Of a stretch of 47,802 nt of DNA, positions 19,801 through 28,377 are shown one piece after another. The notes beneath the pieces were generated by a model that saw nothing but the letters and a program-made list of their open reading frames with translations, searched no databases and had not been told where the DNA came from. Each line of letters starts with the position of its first letter. Within the stretch, counting starts at the first letter, position 1. The position numbers and the translations under genes are program-made. The stretch is from Gammaproteobacteria bacterium (GTDB lineage Bacteria > Pseudomonadota > Gammaproteobacteria > SZUA-152), in NCBI GenBank assembly GCA_011321815.1, contig DROS01000097.1:1-47802 (forward strand), in the 5' to 3' direction.

Positions 19801-20270
19801 GCATCTGCACACAATGCATCCCAGGCGGCGCGTTTTAATTCTGCGGTGGATTCCAGTAATTCAAAGCCGGGTGGAATACCTGCCTCCAGTGGAAAGCGCC
19901 GCAGGATATCCTGACAAAAGGCATGGAAGGTGGTGGCTTTTACCGTGAATGGCGAACGCAATAAATCCTCATACAGTGTGGTGGCGCGTTTGAATGTCGC
20001 GGCATCAGCGGGGGCGCCGATTTGCTGGAGCAGGGTTTTCAGCCTGGCAGGTTCGCTCTGCGCCAGCTCCAGCAGGCGGGCGCTGAGACGGGTCTGCATT
20101 TCCGTGGCAGCCTTGCGGGTAAACGTGACGGCGAGGATGCCGTCGGCTCGTGCACCCGCGAGCAGCAGACGAATCAGCCGGGTGACCAACAGCCAGGTTT
20201 TTCCTGTGCCGGCGGAGGCGTTAACGGTGGCGTTAAGTTCGGGGTTGGAAGCGCGCAGGGGATTGGCCAT
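16872..20270 (-). CDS. addA: AddA helicase-nuclease subunit
   Basis: With AddB this forms the RecBCD-like enzyme that processes double-strand breaks. The 1132-residue protein is a superfamily 1A helicase. It has Walker A (NASAGTGKTWLLVTRL) about 20 residues from the start, motif Ia (LAVTFTRKAATEM), motif II (LLIDEFQDTNPTQW), motif III (GDNKQSIYRFRRADPELF) and motif VI (LLYVAITRPKQFLF). A C-terminal PD-(D/E)xK nuclease domain follows, with GIIDRLV and WLVDYKTH. The very short N-terminal lead is typical of AddA. RecB was considered, but the AddB-like gene 5.1 kb upstream on the same strand decides for AddA. The genes are usually adjacent; here accessory DNA lies between them. Confidence 0.9.
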   Translation of the reverse strand: MANPLRASNPELNATVNASAGTGKTWLLVTRLIRLLLAGARADGILAVTFTRKAATEMQTRLSARLLELAQSEPARLKTLLQQIGAPADAATFKRATTLYEDLLRSPFTVKATTFHAFCQDILRRFPLEAGIPPGFELLESTAELKRAAWDALCADASRHPQSDNAQAIETLFESCNGLANTQTALNHFLAHRSDWWAFTESQTDPLGFALDTLGAQLNVRATDNPETDFFSTATLALLTEFVALLQKHPGKKNAAALDALAVARDENEKPDVRFTRCCKAFLTATGAPLARKESKAQAKSMGDAGQQRFLELHQQICAKIEHTLNIRNAMNTLRRTSAWYQAGHALLTQYQRLKAEQRLLDFADLEWRAYQLLNHSDNVQWIQYKLDQRIDHLLIDEFQDTNPTQWRLILPLLEELAANEDRHSRSVFLVGDNKQSIYRFRRADPELFANAQDWLDTQLDAITQPLDTSWRSAEAIMTLVNRVFGEGPLHQQLMQFSTHATHHPQLWGQVEFLPLVASTDNEAENSESNELHAPLRNPLQTPRLLKQDQRHLEEGRMVAEKICHLIDNHTPAGPADMARPLNYGDIIILLRHRTHAADYEQALREADIPYIGANRGTLLQSLEVQDLVRLLSLLVTPFNNLGLASVLRSPLFDCSHEDLITLASHTDGQWIDRLATIAASKNKRTALQRAHTLLSRWRKQVDTLPVHDLLDRIYCEGDVLNRYHAAYPTHLQHRVAANLTRFIELALEIDSGRYPSIGRFVSRLHTLQQQEQDAPDEGSPLQAGSRVRLMTIHAAKGLEAPVVFLVDSTNVRNSSVAHQAIVDWPAQAPRPVSFLLAGNKEQQDNFTQNILDRHAKAEKREDANLLYVAITRPKQFLFISGCQPRRGNELGWYGALQAPFTETAGELSTTGWVFNSGQPTPHAINVSTAHNSATIPQNKIQPLVLEKPRNSITPSHVSTDDAIAPLITHMTDPDARTRGIAIHRMLQLLSEQATDIPQRVAAELSLPTDDEHLITWFNSANTVFQSTAFTHLFDPAQFTTAHNEVPLHYQHNGQNVYGIIDRLVINKECIWLVDYKTHRINNRAELDVLVEHYRPQLDYYRIGIQRLWPAFLIKAGLLFTDTLTWKPLDLE

Positions 20271-21424
20271 GGTGAGTGTACTTTATCCTAACACGCCGGT
20301 TGCATCTACTCGGCAATTATCGTTGTGTTACACGGATTAACAGCGTTCCTGCCGACATTGAGAATGTCCAACAGTGGTTTTTCAGAATATGTTGAACTTA
20401 CTATATATACCCGTCGCGATTGAGATTCAGGTCTGAAATCCCAAACGCTACGGGTATGGGTGGTGGATTTTTGTTCAAGATGAGCTGAAAAGATATTTTG
20501 TTTTTTGTATTACCGATTGTTGTCGATATGGTTTAACTGATTAATGTTATGTTTATCAACAGTGAAGCAAGATTTTGGTGAAAAAAATAATAAGCAAGCC
20601 GTTTTACATAACTTGATTTTGTTTCCGTCGTAAGCAGTGGTAGTATCCGTAACTGTAGCGCTGTATTGTTTGGAAATGTTGACTTGTATTTACTTGGTTG
20701 GTTATTACATCTGTCAGTTTGGGTTTTTGATTTTCCAGGTATTGTGAGAACGTTTTAAAAAAAACATTAACTGGCCGGTGAGCGGGAAAATACAGGGAGA
20801 CGCCCGAACAAGCACACGCCACACAATTGAGTTAAATAGTCACTGCATGGTGTGTAAACGCAGGAAATCAACTTTGCTTTATCAGGCAGTGAAACAAAGA
20901 GTTAAGTATTAATTAACCTGATTGCCTGGGTAACAATTTCTGGTTTACAGATCAACTGGGAAAAGGGTGTTAACAATCATTTTGCTAATCCTGTGTATTT
21001 GAATAAAAGCACCAGAAATAGGTATTTTTACGTAGGCGAGGCGAAAGGGGAGTTGTTTTGGTTATTCCAAAGGAACGGTAAATAATGCCGTTTGGCGTTT
21101 TTCAGGCGTAACCCGGGCAAAGGAGCAATGCTCATTTTTTATTCTTCAGCGTTGTTGTCCATTCCTGTTGTAACAATTGCACTGCACTCGTGTCATCCTG
21201 TTGGATCAAATAATGAGTGCCGGCAGGATTGTCAAAATGATTGTTAATGCCCTCTGATCAGTAGAGTAAGTAAGAGGAGGTGTTTATTCTTGGCCACAGT
21301 CATATTTAATTCTATTTAGGGGACCGTTGTTTTAATAGGGGAGCTAAGCCGGATCGGGCCAGAGGTGCTTTATGTTCTGGCATATTAGCTTGATATTGTT
21401 TTTACGCAGGAGATAAGTATAAGC
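20271..21424. other. 1.15-kb gene-free, AT-rich region upstream of the Gly-rich lipoprotein
   Basis: No coding frame here has a convincing ribosome site, codon pattern or family match. Apart from the palindromic repeat at 20403-20456 I see mainly AT-rich sequence. The last 130 bases form the likely 5' leader of the lipoprotein gene. They contain several GGA motifs (in GAGGAGG near 21280, GGGGACC, GGGGAGC, CCGGATC, and the ribosome site AGGAG at 21408-21412), a pattern seen in RsmA/CsrA-regulated leaders. That is a hint only. Confidence 0.5.
20403..20456. repeat. Dispersed repeat, copy 2: imperfect hairpin form
   Basis: Two inverted arms meet almost directly. The left arm starts ATATACCCGTCGCGATTGAG, and the right arm (AATCCCAAACGCTACGGGTA) is its imperfect reverse complement. 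The arms match the ends of the copies at 1990 and 45223. The whole unit could fold into a long stem with a loop of a few bases. It lies between addA and the inserted lipoprotein gene. Confidence 0.6.
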
Positions 21425-23608
21425 ATGGATACAAGAAAAAAAATGATTATTGCGGGAGTTTTAATGTCGCCACTGGTGATCACGGGTTGTAGTAACAGCT
21501 CATCGAATTCCCCTGAAAATTCAGACCCGGAGCCGGGCCCGGTCGTAGAGGGTGTTTATTCTATTGACGTAACCGGTGGCCTGGGAGGTGACAAGGGTGG
21601 ATCGGGAGGCGATGGCAACAACGTCAGTTTTTATAAAGCAGCGGGCACAGGTAATGTGGAAATGTTGGCCAGTGGCACTGCGGACGCCAGCTTTACCCGT
21701 ATCACCCCTGATGCCAATCTGGGGAGTAACCCGTTAAATATCACAGCAGCCATCACCATTGATGTTCTTGCCGGCGACGCGGATGAGCCGGCAGAAGGTA
21801 CTCCCTATCTGGTTGAGGATGACGACATGCTGCGTGTATCCGACGGCAATGACATCCTGAGTGACGAAGACCCGGTAACGGGTATTTCTGTTGTCAGCGG
21901 TGTGACGTTGACCCTCGGTCTCAATTACACAACTTATGCCCAGATCAGCCTTGATAACGATATGTCCAACTCCGGTGTCATCACTACGGCGGATGTTGAT
22001 CCTGAGATAGATGATCTTGACCGTGGCAGCTTGCGTATTTATCCCGCCTCGTATGTGGGCCGGGCAGGCAGTCGTATTGATACTGCCGGTATGCAGGACA
22101 GTCAAAATGGTGGTGACGTACTGATATCAGCCAATTATTCCATATACAACCACGGAATGATCAAAGCAAGCGGATCGGACAGCGCCAATGGCGATGGTGC
22201 TGTTGGCGGGTATGTTGAACTCTATGCGGATTACCTTGTACAAAACACGGGTGATATTGACAATTCGGGTGGCAATGCCGCTAACGGTACGGCCGGTCGT
22301 GGCGGAGATATTGATCTTGCAGCGGACTTTGGCAATATGTACAACAGCGGAAAGTTGATGAATCGTGGTGGTAACGGCGGGTTTGGCGGCGATGGTGGCC
22401 GGGTCAGCCTTTATGCTGTTGGTGACATGCTGAACAGCGGTGATATCAATGCCCAGGGCGGTACCGGCAGTGCAGATGATGGTGGTAGTGGTGACAGTAT
22501 CGAAATGTATGCTTATGGCAGCAAACTGGTCAACACGGGTAGTATTTTAGCCATGGGCGGTAATACAAGCGACATGGACTCCGATGGTGGTGAGGGTGGC
22601 GATTTGTATGTCTATGCAGAGTACGGTCCCATTGACAGGAACGGGGCTGAAGGAGGGCTTTTCGTTTCCGCCAATATTGATCTTTCCGGTGGTGATGCCG
22701 CAGCGGCGGGCTATGGTGACGGTGGCGCTGGCGGTTCTGTTGACGCCCAGCTCTACGGCTCCAACTATCCTTCTGAGGCGCGTCTGGCTTTCCTTGGTTA
22801 TACCGATGTTGACGCCAGTGGCGGCGATGCCAATTTTGGTGGTTCCGCAGGTGATGTGTTCATTTTTAATGACAGCGTAGAAGCAAATGCCGGTGTGTAT
22901 GTGCCTGCTGGCAATGTAACCAACGAAGCCAATATCATTGCCCGTGGCGGCAGTGTTGTGGAAACGGCGGACATAATACCCGCTGATGGTGGGGCCGGCG
23001 GTGATTTCAACCTCGAAACCGAATACGACTATGGTTACATCAACCCTGATCTGGAAATGGTCAGCAATAAAGGCGATGTTGATTTGTCCGGTGGCAGCAG
23101 TCAGGCGTCAATGATGGACGATATCAACCGTTCCGGTGCTACCTGGTTCTGGGGTTACAATGGAGTCAAGAATACCGGGAATATCACTGCAAATGGTGGT
23201 ACTGACCTCAGCACTGGTACTGATGGCTATGGCGGTTATGCCAGTGAAGTTGCCATGTATACAGAGCTGGGCCTGGCCAGCAACAGTGGTAACATCACCA
23301 ACAATGGCGGTAATGGTGCATACCGCGGCGGCCGTTCAGATGGCCTTATGCTGTATGGCGCCACAGCAAGCAATAGTGGTGCGATCAGCTCCAATGGTGG
23401 TAATGCCGATGCAAGCCTGGCAGGTTCCATGGGGGGATCTGGAGGCTGGGTTGAGTTCTTCTCGCCGGATGGTGTTGCTGGCGTGACTCATTCGGGTACT
23501 GTCAGCCACGCAGGTGGCACGGGTGAAACTGCCAGCGATGATGGTGCTTTTGTACGTGGCGGCATGTGTGTCAGTGGCAGTTGCAAGAACCTGGAAGCTG
23601 ATTTTTGA
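21425..23608 (+). CDS. Gly/Asp/Asn-rich repeat lipoprotein
   Basis: This is a 727-residue exported lipoprotein: the signal ends SPLVITGC, with Cys22 followed by Ser-Asn-Ser. The first 150 residues are acidic and contain a Gly-rich patch (GGLGGDKGGSGGDG). From about residue 210 to 700 there are many degenerate repeats of 35-45 residues. Each has the theme N-(S/T)-G-x-I, then GGN or GGT, then (G)GGxxxLYA. This suggests a right-handed beta-helix or similar elongated surface structure. I know no function for it. AGGAG at 21408-21412 serves the ATG, and a strong terminator follows. It lies in the interval that separates addB from addA and is transcribed against them. Confidence 0.85.
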   Translation: MDTRKKMIIAGVLMSPLVITGCSNSSSNSPENSDPEPGPVVEGVYSIDVTGGLGGDKGGSGGDGNNVSFYKAAGTGNVEMLASGTADASFTRITPDANLGSNPLNITAAITIDVLAGDADEPAEGTPYLVEDDDMLRVSDGNDILSDEDPVTGISVVSGVTLTLGLNYTTYAQISLDNDMSNSGVITTADVDPEIDDLDRGSLRIYPASYVGRAGSRIDTAGMQDSQNGGDVLISANYSIYNHGMIKASGSDSANGDGAVGGYVELYADYLVQNTGDIDNSGGNAANGTAGRGGDIDLAADFGNMYNSGKLMNRGGNGGFGGDGGRVSLYAVGDMLNSGDINAQGGTGSADDGGSGDSIEMYAYGSKLVNTGSILAMGGNTSDMDSDGGEGGDLYVYAEYGPIDRNGAEGGLFVSANIDLSGGDAAAAGYGDGGAGGSVDAQLYGSNYPSEARLAFLGYTDVDASGGDANFGGSAGDVFIFNDSVEANAGVYVPAGNVTNEANIIARGGSVVETADIIPADGGAGGDFNLETEYDYGYINPDLEMVSNKGDVDLSGGSSQASMMDDINRSGATWFWGYNGVKNTGNITANGGTDLSTGTDGYGGYASEVAMYTELGLASNSGNITNNGGNGAYRGGRSDGLMLYGATASNSGAISSNGGNADASLAGSMGGSGGWVEFFSPDGVAGVTHSGTVSHAGGTGETASDDGAFVRGGMCVSGSCKNLEADF

Positions 23609-23680
23609 TCCGGGTGACGATGGCGGTATGTGAGCCATCAGTGATCGCAACATTCAGTTAGTTGTTTATTATGTGTGATC

Positions 23681-23712
23681 AGCGTGGCGGGGATTCTCGC
23701 CACGCTTTTTTT
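23681..23712 (+). terminator. Rho-independent terminator after the Gly-rich lipoprotein
   Basis: A perfect 9-bp stem (AGCGTGGCG with CGCCACGCT) with an 8-base loop runs into seven T. It separates the lipoprotein gene from the gene at 23742, which therefore needs its own promoter or read-through. Confidence 0.9.
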
Positions 23713-23741
23713 AACGCTGAATATTTTCGGATGTCAGGATA

Positions 23742-24512
23742 ATGGGTGGTATGAAAATGGCTCCTTTTCGCAGGCTGCTTTGCCCAATATTGTTTACCAG
23801 TATTATTTTTTTTGTGAGTGGCCAGCTCTGGGCTGGGACACCCCGTATTTTTTATGATAAATCGACAGATAAAATTTCTGTCGCAGCAGATGATGCGTCA
23901 TACAAGGAGATAATGGCGCGTATTGCCACACTGAGTGGTATTGAAATTCTCATGGACCCCAAGGCTGAACACAATGTCACCATCGACATTAGCGATCTGC
24001 CTCTCGAAGCGGCGCTGAAGCAATTGAGTCGGCGTACCAGTTTTATGCTTATTCACGATACCCCCGAAGTGGATAAGGGCAAAACTCAGGAAAAACCGGC
24101 CCAGCCTATACTTGTGCGTATGCGTATATTGCCGGAAGGTGAGTTTAATGCCGGTACGTTATACCCTGTGTTGGCACCTGCGGGCGAAGCTTTTATACGA
24201 GAAAAAAACCGTTATTCAGCGCCTGCACAGCAGGTCAGGATTTTTAGCCACGCTCAAAAACGCTGGGAAGCCCGACTGAAAGCCATGCCCCCGGAAAAAC
24301 GGGAAAAACTTCTGGAAATGGCACAAGCGAAACGCGAACAAATGACACAGCGTCGCGCCAAACAAGAACAACGAAAAAAAGAGCTTGCCAAAAAGCGCGA
24401 AGCGTATAAAAAACGCCGTGATGCCCGGCTTGAAGAATTGAAATTGAACAACCCGGAGCGGTACAAGCGCCGAATGGAACAACGGGAACAGCTGAGGGCG
24501 AATAACGAGTAA
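23742..24512 (+). CDS. Exported protein with STN/secretin-like domain and Lys/Arg-rich coiled coil
   Basis: The 256-residue product has a signal peptide (hydrophobic core about residues 13-30, cleavage near LWA). A short domain then reads like the STN/secretin N-terminal fold: a helix with YKEIMARIATLSGIEILMD, a strand with VTIDISDLPLEAALKQLS, then SFMLIHD. The second half (about residues 170-256) is very rich in Lys, Arg, Glu and Gln, with no Pro breaks, and should be a long charged helix. The start could also be the ATG at 23751, three codons in. The STN part suggests contact with an outer-membrane machine or the cell wall; no secretin gene is nearby. Family unknown to me. Confidence 0.75.
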   Translation: MGGMKMAPFRRLLCPILFTSIIFFVSGQLWAGTPRIFYDKSTDKISVAADDASYKEIMARIATLSGIEILMDPKAEHNVTIDISDLPLEAALKQLSRRTSFMLIHDTPEVDKGKTQEKPAQPILVRMRILPEGEFNAGTLYPVLAPAGEAFIREKNRYSAPAQQVRIFSHAQKRWEARLKAMPPEKREKLLEMAQAKREQMTQRRAKQEQRKKELAKKREAYKKRRDARLEELKLNNPERYKRRMEQREQLRANNE

Positions 24513-25160
24513 AGTGTAAAACGTGAATTAACTCCCCCCTCCCCCCGAAACAAACAATAAAAACTGGGTATCTCTGCGGATTCCGCGCACCCGACACCAT
24601 GTTTCTTGGTTCCTCATACTGCACACACAGAATGCCTGAACACGATCTATAGTGTTGCCGGGTTCATAATACCTTGAGCTTGTTGCGGGATCGTTTATTT
24701 TACAGATTTCAGGGTGAAGTCCAGGCAGAGATAAAGGGCGGAAAGGTCTTGGCCGGGCGTTTCTATGCGCCGGGTAAACCGGTAATGCGGTGAAAAATGG
24801 TAACCCGGAGTCACATTCGGGTTGATTCATCGTTGCTCCGGTCTACAATTGCATGAGTGTTGCGGTCAGGCTTTCCGGCATTGTGGTTATCCTTAATCAA
24901 TTGAATCTGTTGCCCCCTCTGATCGCTTTCGTTGCAGGCTTGGAAACCGGCATGACGTTTTTATTATTTTGTCGGTGTTTTGGGTGAAAACAGCGGTTAT
25001 TGGTTTGTAGGAGTTTTCTGAAAGGCATGTAGTCCCACCACCTTGGTCATGCCCCCATGTGTTCGCAGGTTATTCGCCAACCCCTTGTTTTTGTAGGGTA
25101 AATGAAATTTCTGTTATCGTTATCACGTTAAGTGGTATTGGGAGTGCTACTTATAAAGCC
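24513..25160. other. Gene-free stretch before the small RNA
   Basis: I see no convincing gene. There is a C-rich tract near 24533-24547. At 25104-25111 the octamer GAAATTTC, followed by T, lies about 50 bases before the -35 box of the small-RNA promoter. It resembles the core of the LetA/GacA-type activator box known upstream of RsmY/RsmZ in Legionella. A looser inverted pair (TTAAGT near 25129 and ACTTAT near 25149) is closer to the promoter. Confidence 0.4.
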
Positions 25161-25188
25161 TTGTGATGAAGTGTCGATTTGGTATTAT
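25161..25188 (+). promoter_or_regulatory. Sigma-70-type promoter for the small RNA
   Basis: A -35 box TTGTGA (25161-25166) and a -10 box TATTAT (25183-25188) are 16 bases apart. The expected start, near 25195, coincides with the first base-paired segment of the RNA described next, and no coding gene follows on this strand. Confidence 0.55.
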
Positions 25189-25194
25189 GTATCT

Positions 25195-25335
25195 CGATTC
25201 CGCAAATTGCTCTCTAGGGCAAATACAAGGAAAGTTGCAGGGAGTAGGAATGGAATATTGTCGAAGGATCGACGTGGTCAAGGACTGACCAGCACGGAGG
25301 TAAACGAAGGCGGCTACCGGGATGTGCCGCCTTCG
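25195..25335 (+). ncRNA. Candidate RsmZ/CsrB-type small RNA (RsmA/CsrA antagonist)
   Basis: About 140 bases contain eight GGA motifs. Three hairpin loops in a row present AAGGA: the first stem-loop (CTCTCT 25210-25215 with AGGGAG 25239-25244, inside an outer ATTCC/GGAAT pair), GTCGA-AGGA-TCGAC (25260-25273), and TGGTC-AAGGACT-GACCA (25275-25291). Unpaired GGA occurs between them. A 10-bp GC-rich stem (25305-25314 with 25326-25335) closes the 3' end, and its loop holds another GGGA. This is the architecture of RsmY, RsmZ and CsrB, which soak up the translational repressor RsmA/CsrA. In Pseudomonas rsmZ lies next to fdxA, and here fdxA is one gene away (addB between). The weak point is the lack of a T tract after the last stem. 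Confidence 0.62.
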
Positions 25336-25392
25336 CTCGTTCCGGGCTAAAAACTTTCTCCCGACCGGATTGATTCTTGTTTCCCCGGTCTT

Positions 25393-28374
25393 TCAATACC
25401 CGCTCAGGTCTTGCCAGGTCTCCCGTCGGCAGATGCCCGACATTTGGCAGTATTCACAAGTGACATTATCACCCCAGGCTGGCATGGGGGTTCCCGCCGT
25501 GATTTGCTCTACCAACAGGTTCAACCGTGCCGCGGTGTTTTGCACCAGTGTGTCCAGGGTTTCTGTTTCCAGCATTCCCATTGCTTTTACTACCGGGGCA
25601 GTACCTTTTTTGGTGTTTGTGTCCAACGCAAGGTATGTGACCTGTGCGACGGTTTCGTGGCCAGTATGTTCCGCCAGCAGGGCGTAAAAGGGCAATTGCA
25701 CGGACTCGCCACTCAGTACGTCGGCGTTTTTGGGAATGGCGCCGGTTTTGTAATCAACAATGCCAACGATGGGGGCTCCGGCGTCAGCGTCGGTGCTTGC
25801 ATCGATCCGGTCGAGACGGCCGCGCAATGTTATTCTGCCGTGTTCACGGGTGACTCTCAGTTCTGTGGATTTCACCTGCCACTGCTGCTGTCGTTCCAAT
25901 TGCCAGTCAATATAAGCAGGAATCATTTCCTGCCAGCGTCTGAGCCAGCCCCGGTGTAAAAAGTTGTCTTCAAGGTCGCGGGCGAAAACCGCAGCGGCAA
26001 TTTCGTTGAGGCATTTAATGGCGGCGGGTTTGTTGCTGCCAGTGATGGTTGCGTTAAATGGCCCGGGAAGGTCGCGTACATTTTCATGGAATGCTTGCAG
26101 GCAGAGATGCACCCGTTCGCCGTAATCTGCTTTGGCAAGCATTTCACGAATGCTGTCAGGCGCTTCCAGTTGCAGGCAGCGCGCTGCAAAAAACTGATAG
26201 GGGCAGTTGATGAGTTGCTGGTAGCCGCTGGCCGACAAATGCGCAGGAAAAAGCCCGGCGGTAATATGGGCGGCAGGGTTGGCTGGCATTGGCTGGGGCA
26301 TGGGTTCAGCAGGTTGCGTGACCTGTAGGTCCGCTTGATTAACGAGTTCTGTCAACGGGATATTGATCAGCCGGTCAGCCCAGGCAATCTGGTGAAAGGA
26401 TTGCAGCCGTTCCAGCCAGGGGGAGGCAACAATTTCTTCGCCGTCCTGTTCGTTGCGACGGGTGAGCAGGACAGCGTCAGCCGATTCCAGCAGACAGCGG
26501 AAATAATAAAATTTTTCGGATAATTGCTGTGTGTGGCTGGTCAGCCCGAGGGACTGGCGCACACCGTCATTAAAAAATGGTGAACCGGGGTTGCTGCCCG
26601 GCAGGTATTCGGCTTCGGCCCCGGCGATAATCAGTGCATCAAACCGCGCCAGGTTGCTTTGCGCCAGGCTCATTAATTGTACCTGCCCGGATTGCGCGGG
26701 AGGCTGGAAGTTGAAGCGTTCCAGCGTACGTCCCAGCCAGGCGCGAAATTCGTCCCAGTGCATGTGCAATTCACTGTTCCTGCTTGCCGTTTGCATGGCG
26801 TGCAGTTCTTCGAGGATGCGTTGCCCGGCGGCATCGGCGGCCAGTGATATGTTCAGGCCTAATTGTATAAAGCTGTGTTCCAGGGCATGTAAAAACGTTA
26901 TGGGTGCATGTTTTGGGTTGCCGGTTTCGTTACTTGTCAGTGCTTGCAGTGGTGCGGCGGCAGATTCGATAATGTCTAACAACGAGTGGATGTCGTCATA
27001 CTCGGCGGCCAGTTCAGCAGGCAGGCGGTTTTGCCGGTACTGTAAATGCTCCCGATAGCGATTTATATTGCGGGCGATGTTTTCTTTGAGCACCACGCCC
27101 TGTTCAAAACGATAAACACAAGACAACAGCGCTTCGCGCTCATGCGCCGGTAATAAGAAGGGCGATTTGAGGAAATCCAGCAATGGCTGGTGGGCAAAAT
27201 CCTCTTCCACGGTTTCCAGCCAGCGCTCCACGGTGGCTGCCGCACTGGTAGTGGATAAGGCCCAGCCAGCAGCATCCTGTAATTCGATGCCCGAACGTTC
27301 CAGCAGGGCGCGCACCCGCCGTGCCAGCCGCCGGTTTTCCGTAACGATGCCGATGTTGCGTTTGCCCTCGTTCCACCAAAGCCGCACTTGTGCATCAATG
27401 GCCTGTGCTTCTTTTTCTGCATTGCTGGCCTCGAAGACCGACAAGCGTGCCGAAAGGGGGCTTGTGGGGATATCCCGGGCCAGATTGTGGGCGCGAACAC
27501 GCAATGGGGAGCTGCTGTTGCTGAATACACTGTCCAGGCAGCGTGTGTACCCGCTGTTTGTGTTTGAGGGAGATTCATCCGGTGATCCGGTGGGTAAATT
27601 GATGGTCTGCAACAGCTGCTGGGTAACGGCATCCGGGTGATAATCCGCATCGGTCTGTTCACGGGTGCCTTGTAACAACAAAAGGGCTCGTTCTTGTTGC
27701 AGCAATGGCCGAAGCCACTGTGCTTCGGCAGTGGAAAGCCGGGGCAGGCCCGCGATGTAAAAAGCGAGATTGTCAGGCAGGGTTGCGCGGCTGCTGGCGA
27801 GCTTCAGTGCGTAGTCTGTATGCCGGTCAATGACGCCATCTTGCTGCATTTCCTGCCGCCAGGCTTGCCACAGGGTGTGTACCAGCCGGGCTTCGCCGAG
27901 CAGGCTGTGGTGGCTTTTATTGTCCAGGCCATAAGCCGTGTCCAGGGTGTCAAGAAACTGCTCCAATGACTCAGGCAGGCTGAGGTGAGTGGAACCCAGA
28001 TCGTCAAACAGGGCCAGCAGACTGTCGGCCAGCATCCAGGGGCTGCCCTCGCCGTAAAGATATTTGTGCCCGATCAATGCCTCCACCAGCATCAATTCAC
28101 GCTGGTGCTCGGAAAGCACCGGCAGTTTGCCGGGTGTCTGCTGGCTGATCCAGCGTGGCAATGTGTCGATGGCAGGTCCTAATAATGCCGGGTGATGATG
28201 GCGGGCGGCAGCGTCGAGTAAAAGCTGACGAAAGCGGGTTGCTGCCTGTGGGGTGGGTAACAGAACAACAATATCAGTGAGGTTGGGCAATGCGGCATGA
28301 TGTTTTTCAACAATATGCCCGGCGAGCCTGTGCAGTGGATCGTCGCCATAGGCGATGATATGCAGGTTGGACAC
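25393..28374 (-). CDS. addB: AddB helicase/nuclease-like subunit
   Basis: AddB pairs with AddA in double-strand-break repair. The 993-residue protein is of the proteobacterial AddB type ('probable DNA repair protein'). Its N-terminal part is an inactivated helicase-like fold, without a clear Walker A box. The C-terminal PD-(D/E)xK nuclease domain has RGRLDRID and VGIVDYKTGAIP. The iron-sulphur-cluster cysteines are visible as one Cys before the nuclease (INCPYQFFAARC) and a final group CEYCQMSGICRRE. The start is a GTG three bases after the fdxA stop, so translation is probably coupled to fdxA. The 3' end is 57 bp from the end of the converging small RNA. Confidence 0.9.
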   Translation of the reverse strand: MSNLHIIAYGDDPLHRLAGHIVEKHHAALPNLTDIVVLLPTPQAATRFRQLLLDAAARHHHPALLGPAIDTLPRWISQQTPGKLPVLSEHQRELMLVEALIGHKYLYGEGSPWMLADSLLALFDDLGSTHLSLPESLEQFLDTLDTAYGLDNKSHHSLLGEARLVHTLWQAWRQEMQQDGVIDRHTDYALKLASSRATLPDNLAFYIAGLPRLSTAEAQWLRPLLQQERALLLLQGTREQTDADYHPDAVTQQLLQTINLPTGSPDESPSNTNSGYTRCLDSVFSNSSSPLRVRAHNLARDIPTSPLSARLSVFEASNAEKEAQAIDAQVRLWWNEGKRNIGIVTENRRLARRVRALLERSGIELQDAAGWALSTTSAAATVERWLETVEEDFAHQPLLDFLKSPFLLPAHEREALLSCVYRFEQGVVLKENIARNINRYREHLQYRQNRLPAELAAEYDDIHSLLDIIESAAAPLQALTSNETGNPKHAPITFLHALEHSFIQLGLNISLAADAAGQRILEELHAMQTASRNSELHMHWDEFRAWLGRTLERFNFQPPAQSGQVQLMSLAQSNLARFDALIIAGAEAEYLPGSNPGSPFFNDGVRQSLGLTSHTQQLSEKFYYFRCLLESADAVLLTRRNEQDGEEIVASPWLERLQSFHQIAWADRLINIPLTELVNQADLQVTQPAEPMPQPMPANPAAHITAGLFPAHLSASGYQQLINCPYQFFAARCLQLEAPDSIREMLAKADYGERVHLCLQAFHENVRDLPGPFNATITGSNKPAAIKCLNEIAAAVFARDLEDNFLHRGWLRRWQEMIPAYIDWQLERQQQWQVKSTELRVTREHGRITLRGRLDRIDASTDADAGAPIVGIVDYKTGAIPKNADVLSGESVQLPFYALLAEHTGHETVAQVTYLALDTNTKKGTAPVVKAMGMLETETLDTLVQNTAARLNLLVEQITAGTPMPAWGDNVTCEYCQMSGICRRETWQDLSGY

Positions 28375-28377
28375 TCC

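Noticed and set aside
19930-20340. Plus-strand frames opposite addA and addB
   Set aside because: They mirror the codon bias of the helicase genes and show no domain; the minus-strand genes carry all helicase and nuclease motifs.
25195-25335. Cyclic-di-GMP (GEMM) riboswitch
   Set aside because: GGGCAAA and GAAA are present by chance, but the conserved GGGACGCAAAGCC core is absent and no gene follows on the plus strand; the multi-GGA hairpin pattern fits an RsmA-binding RNA better.
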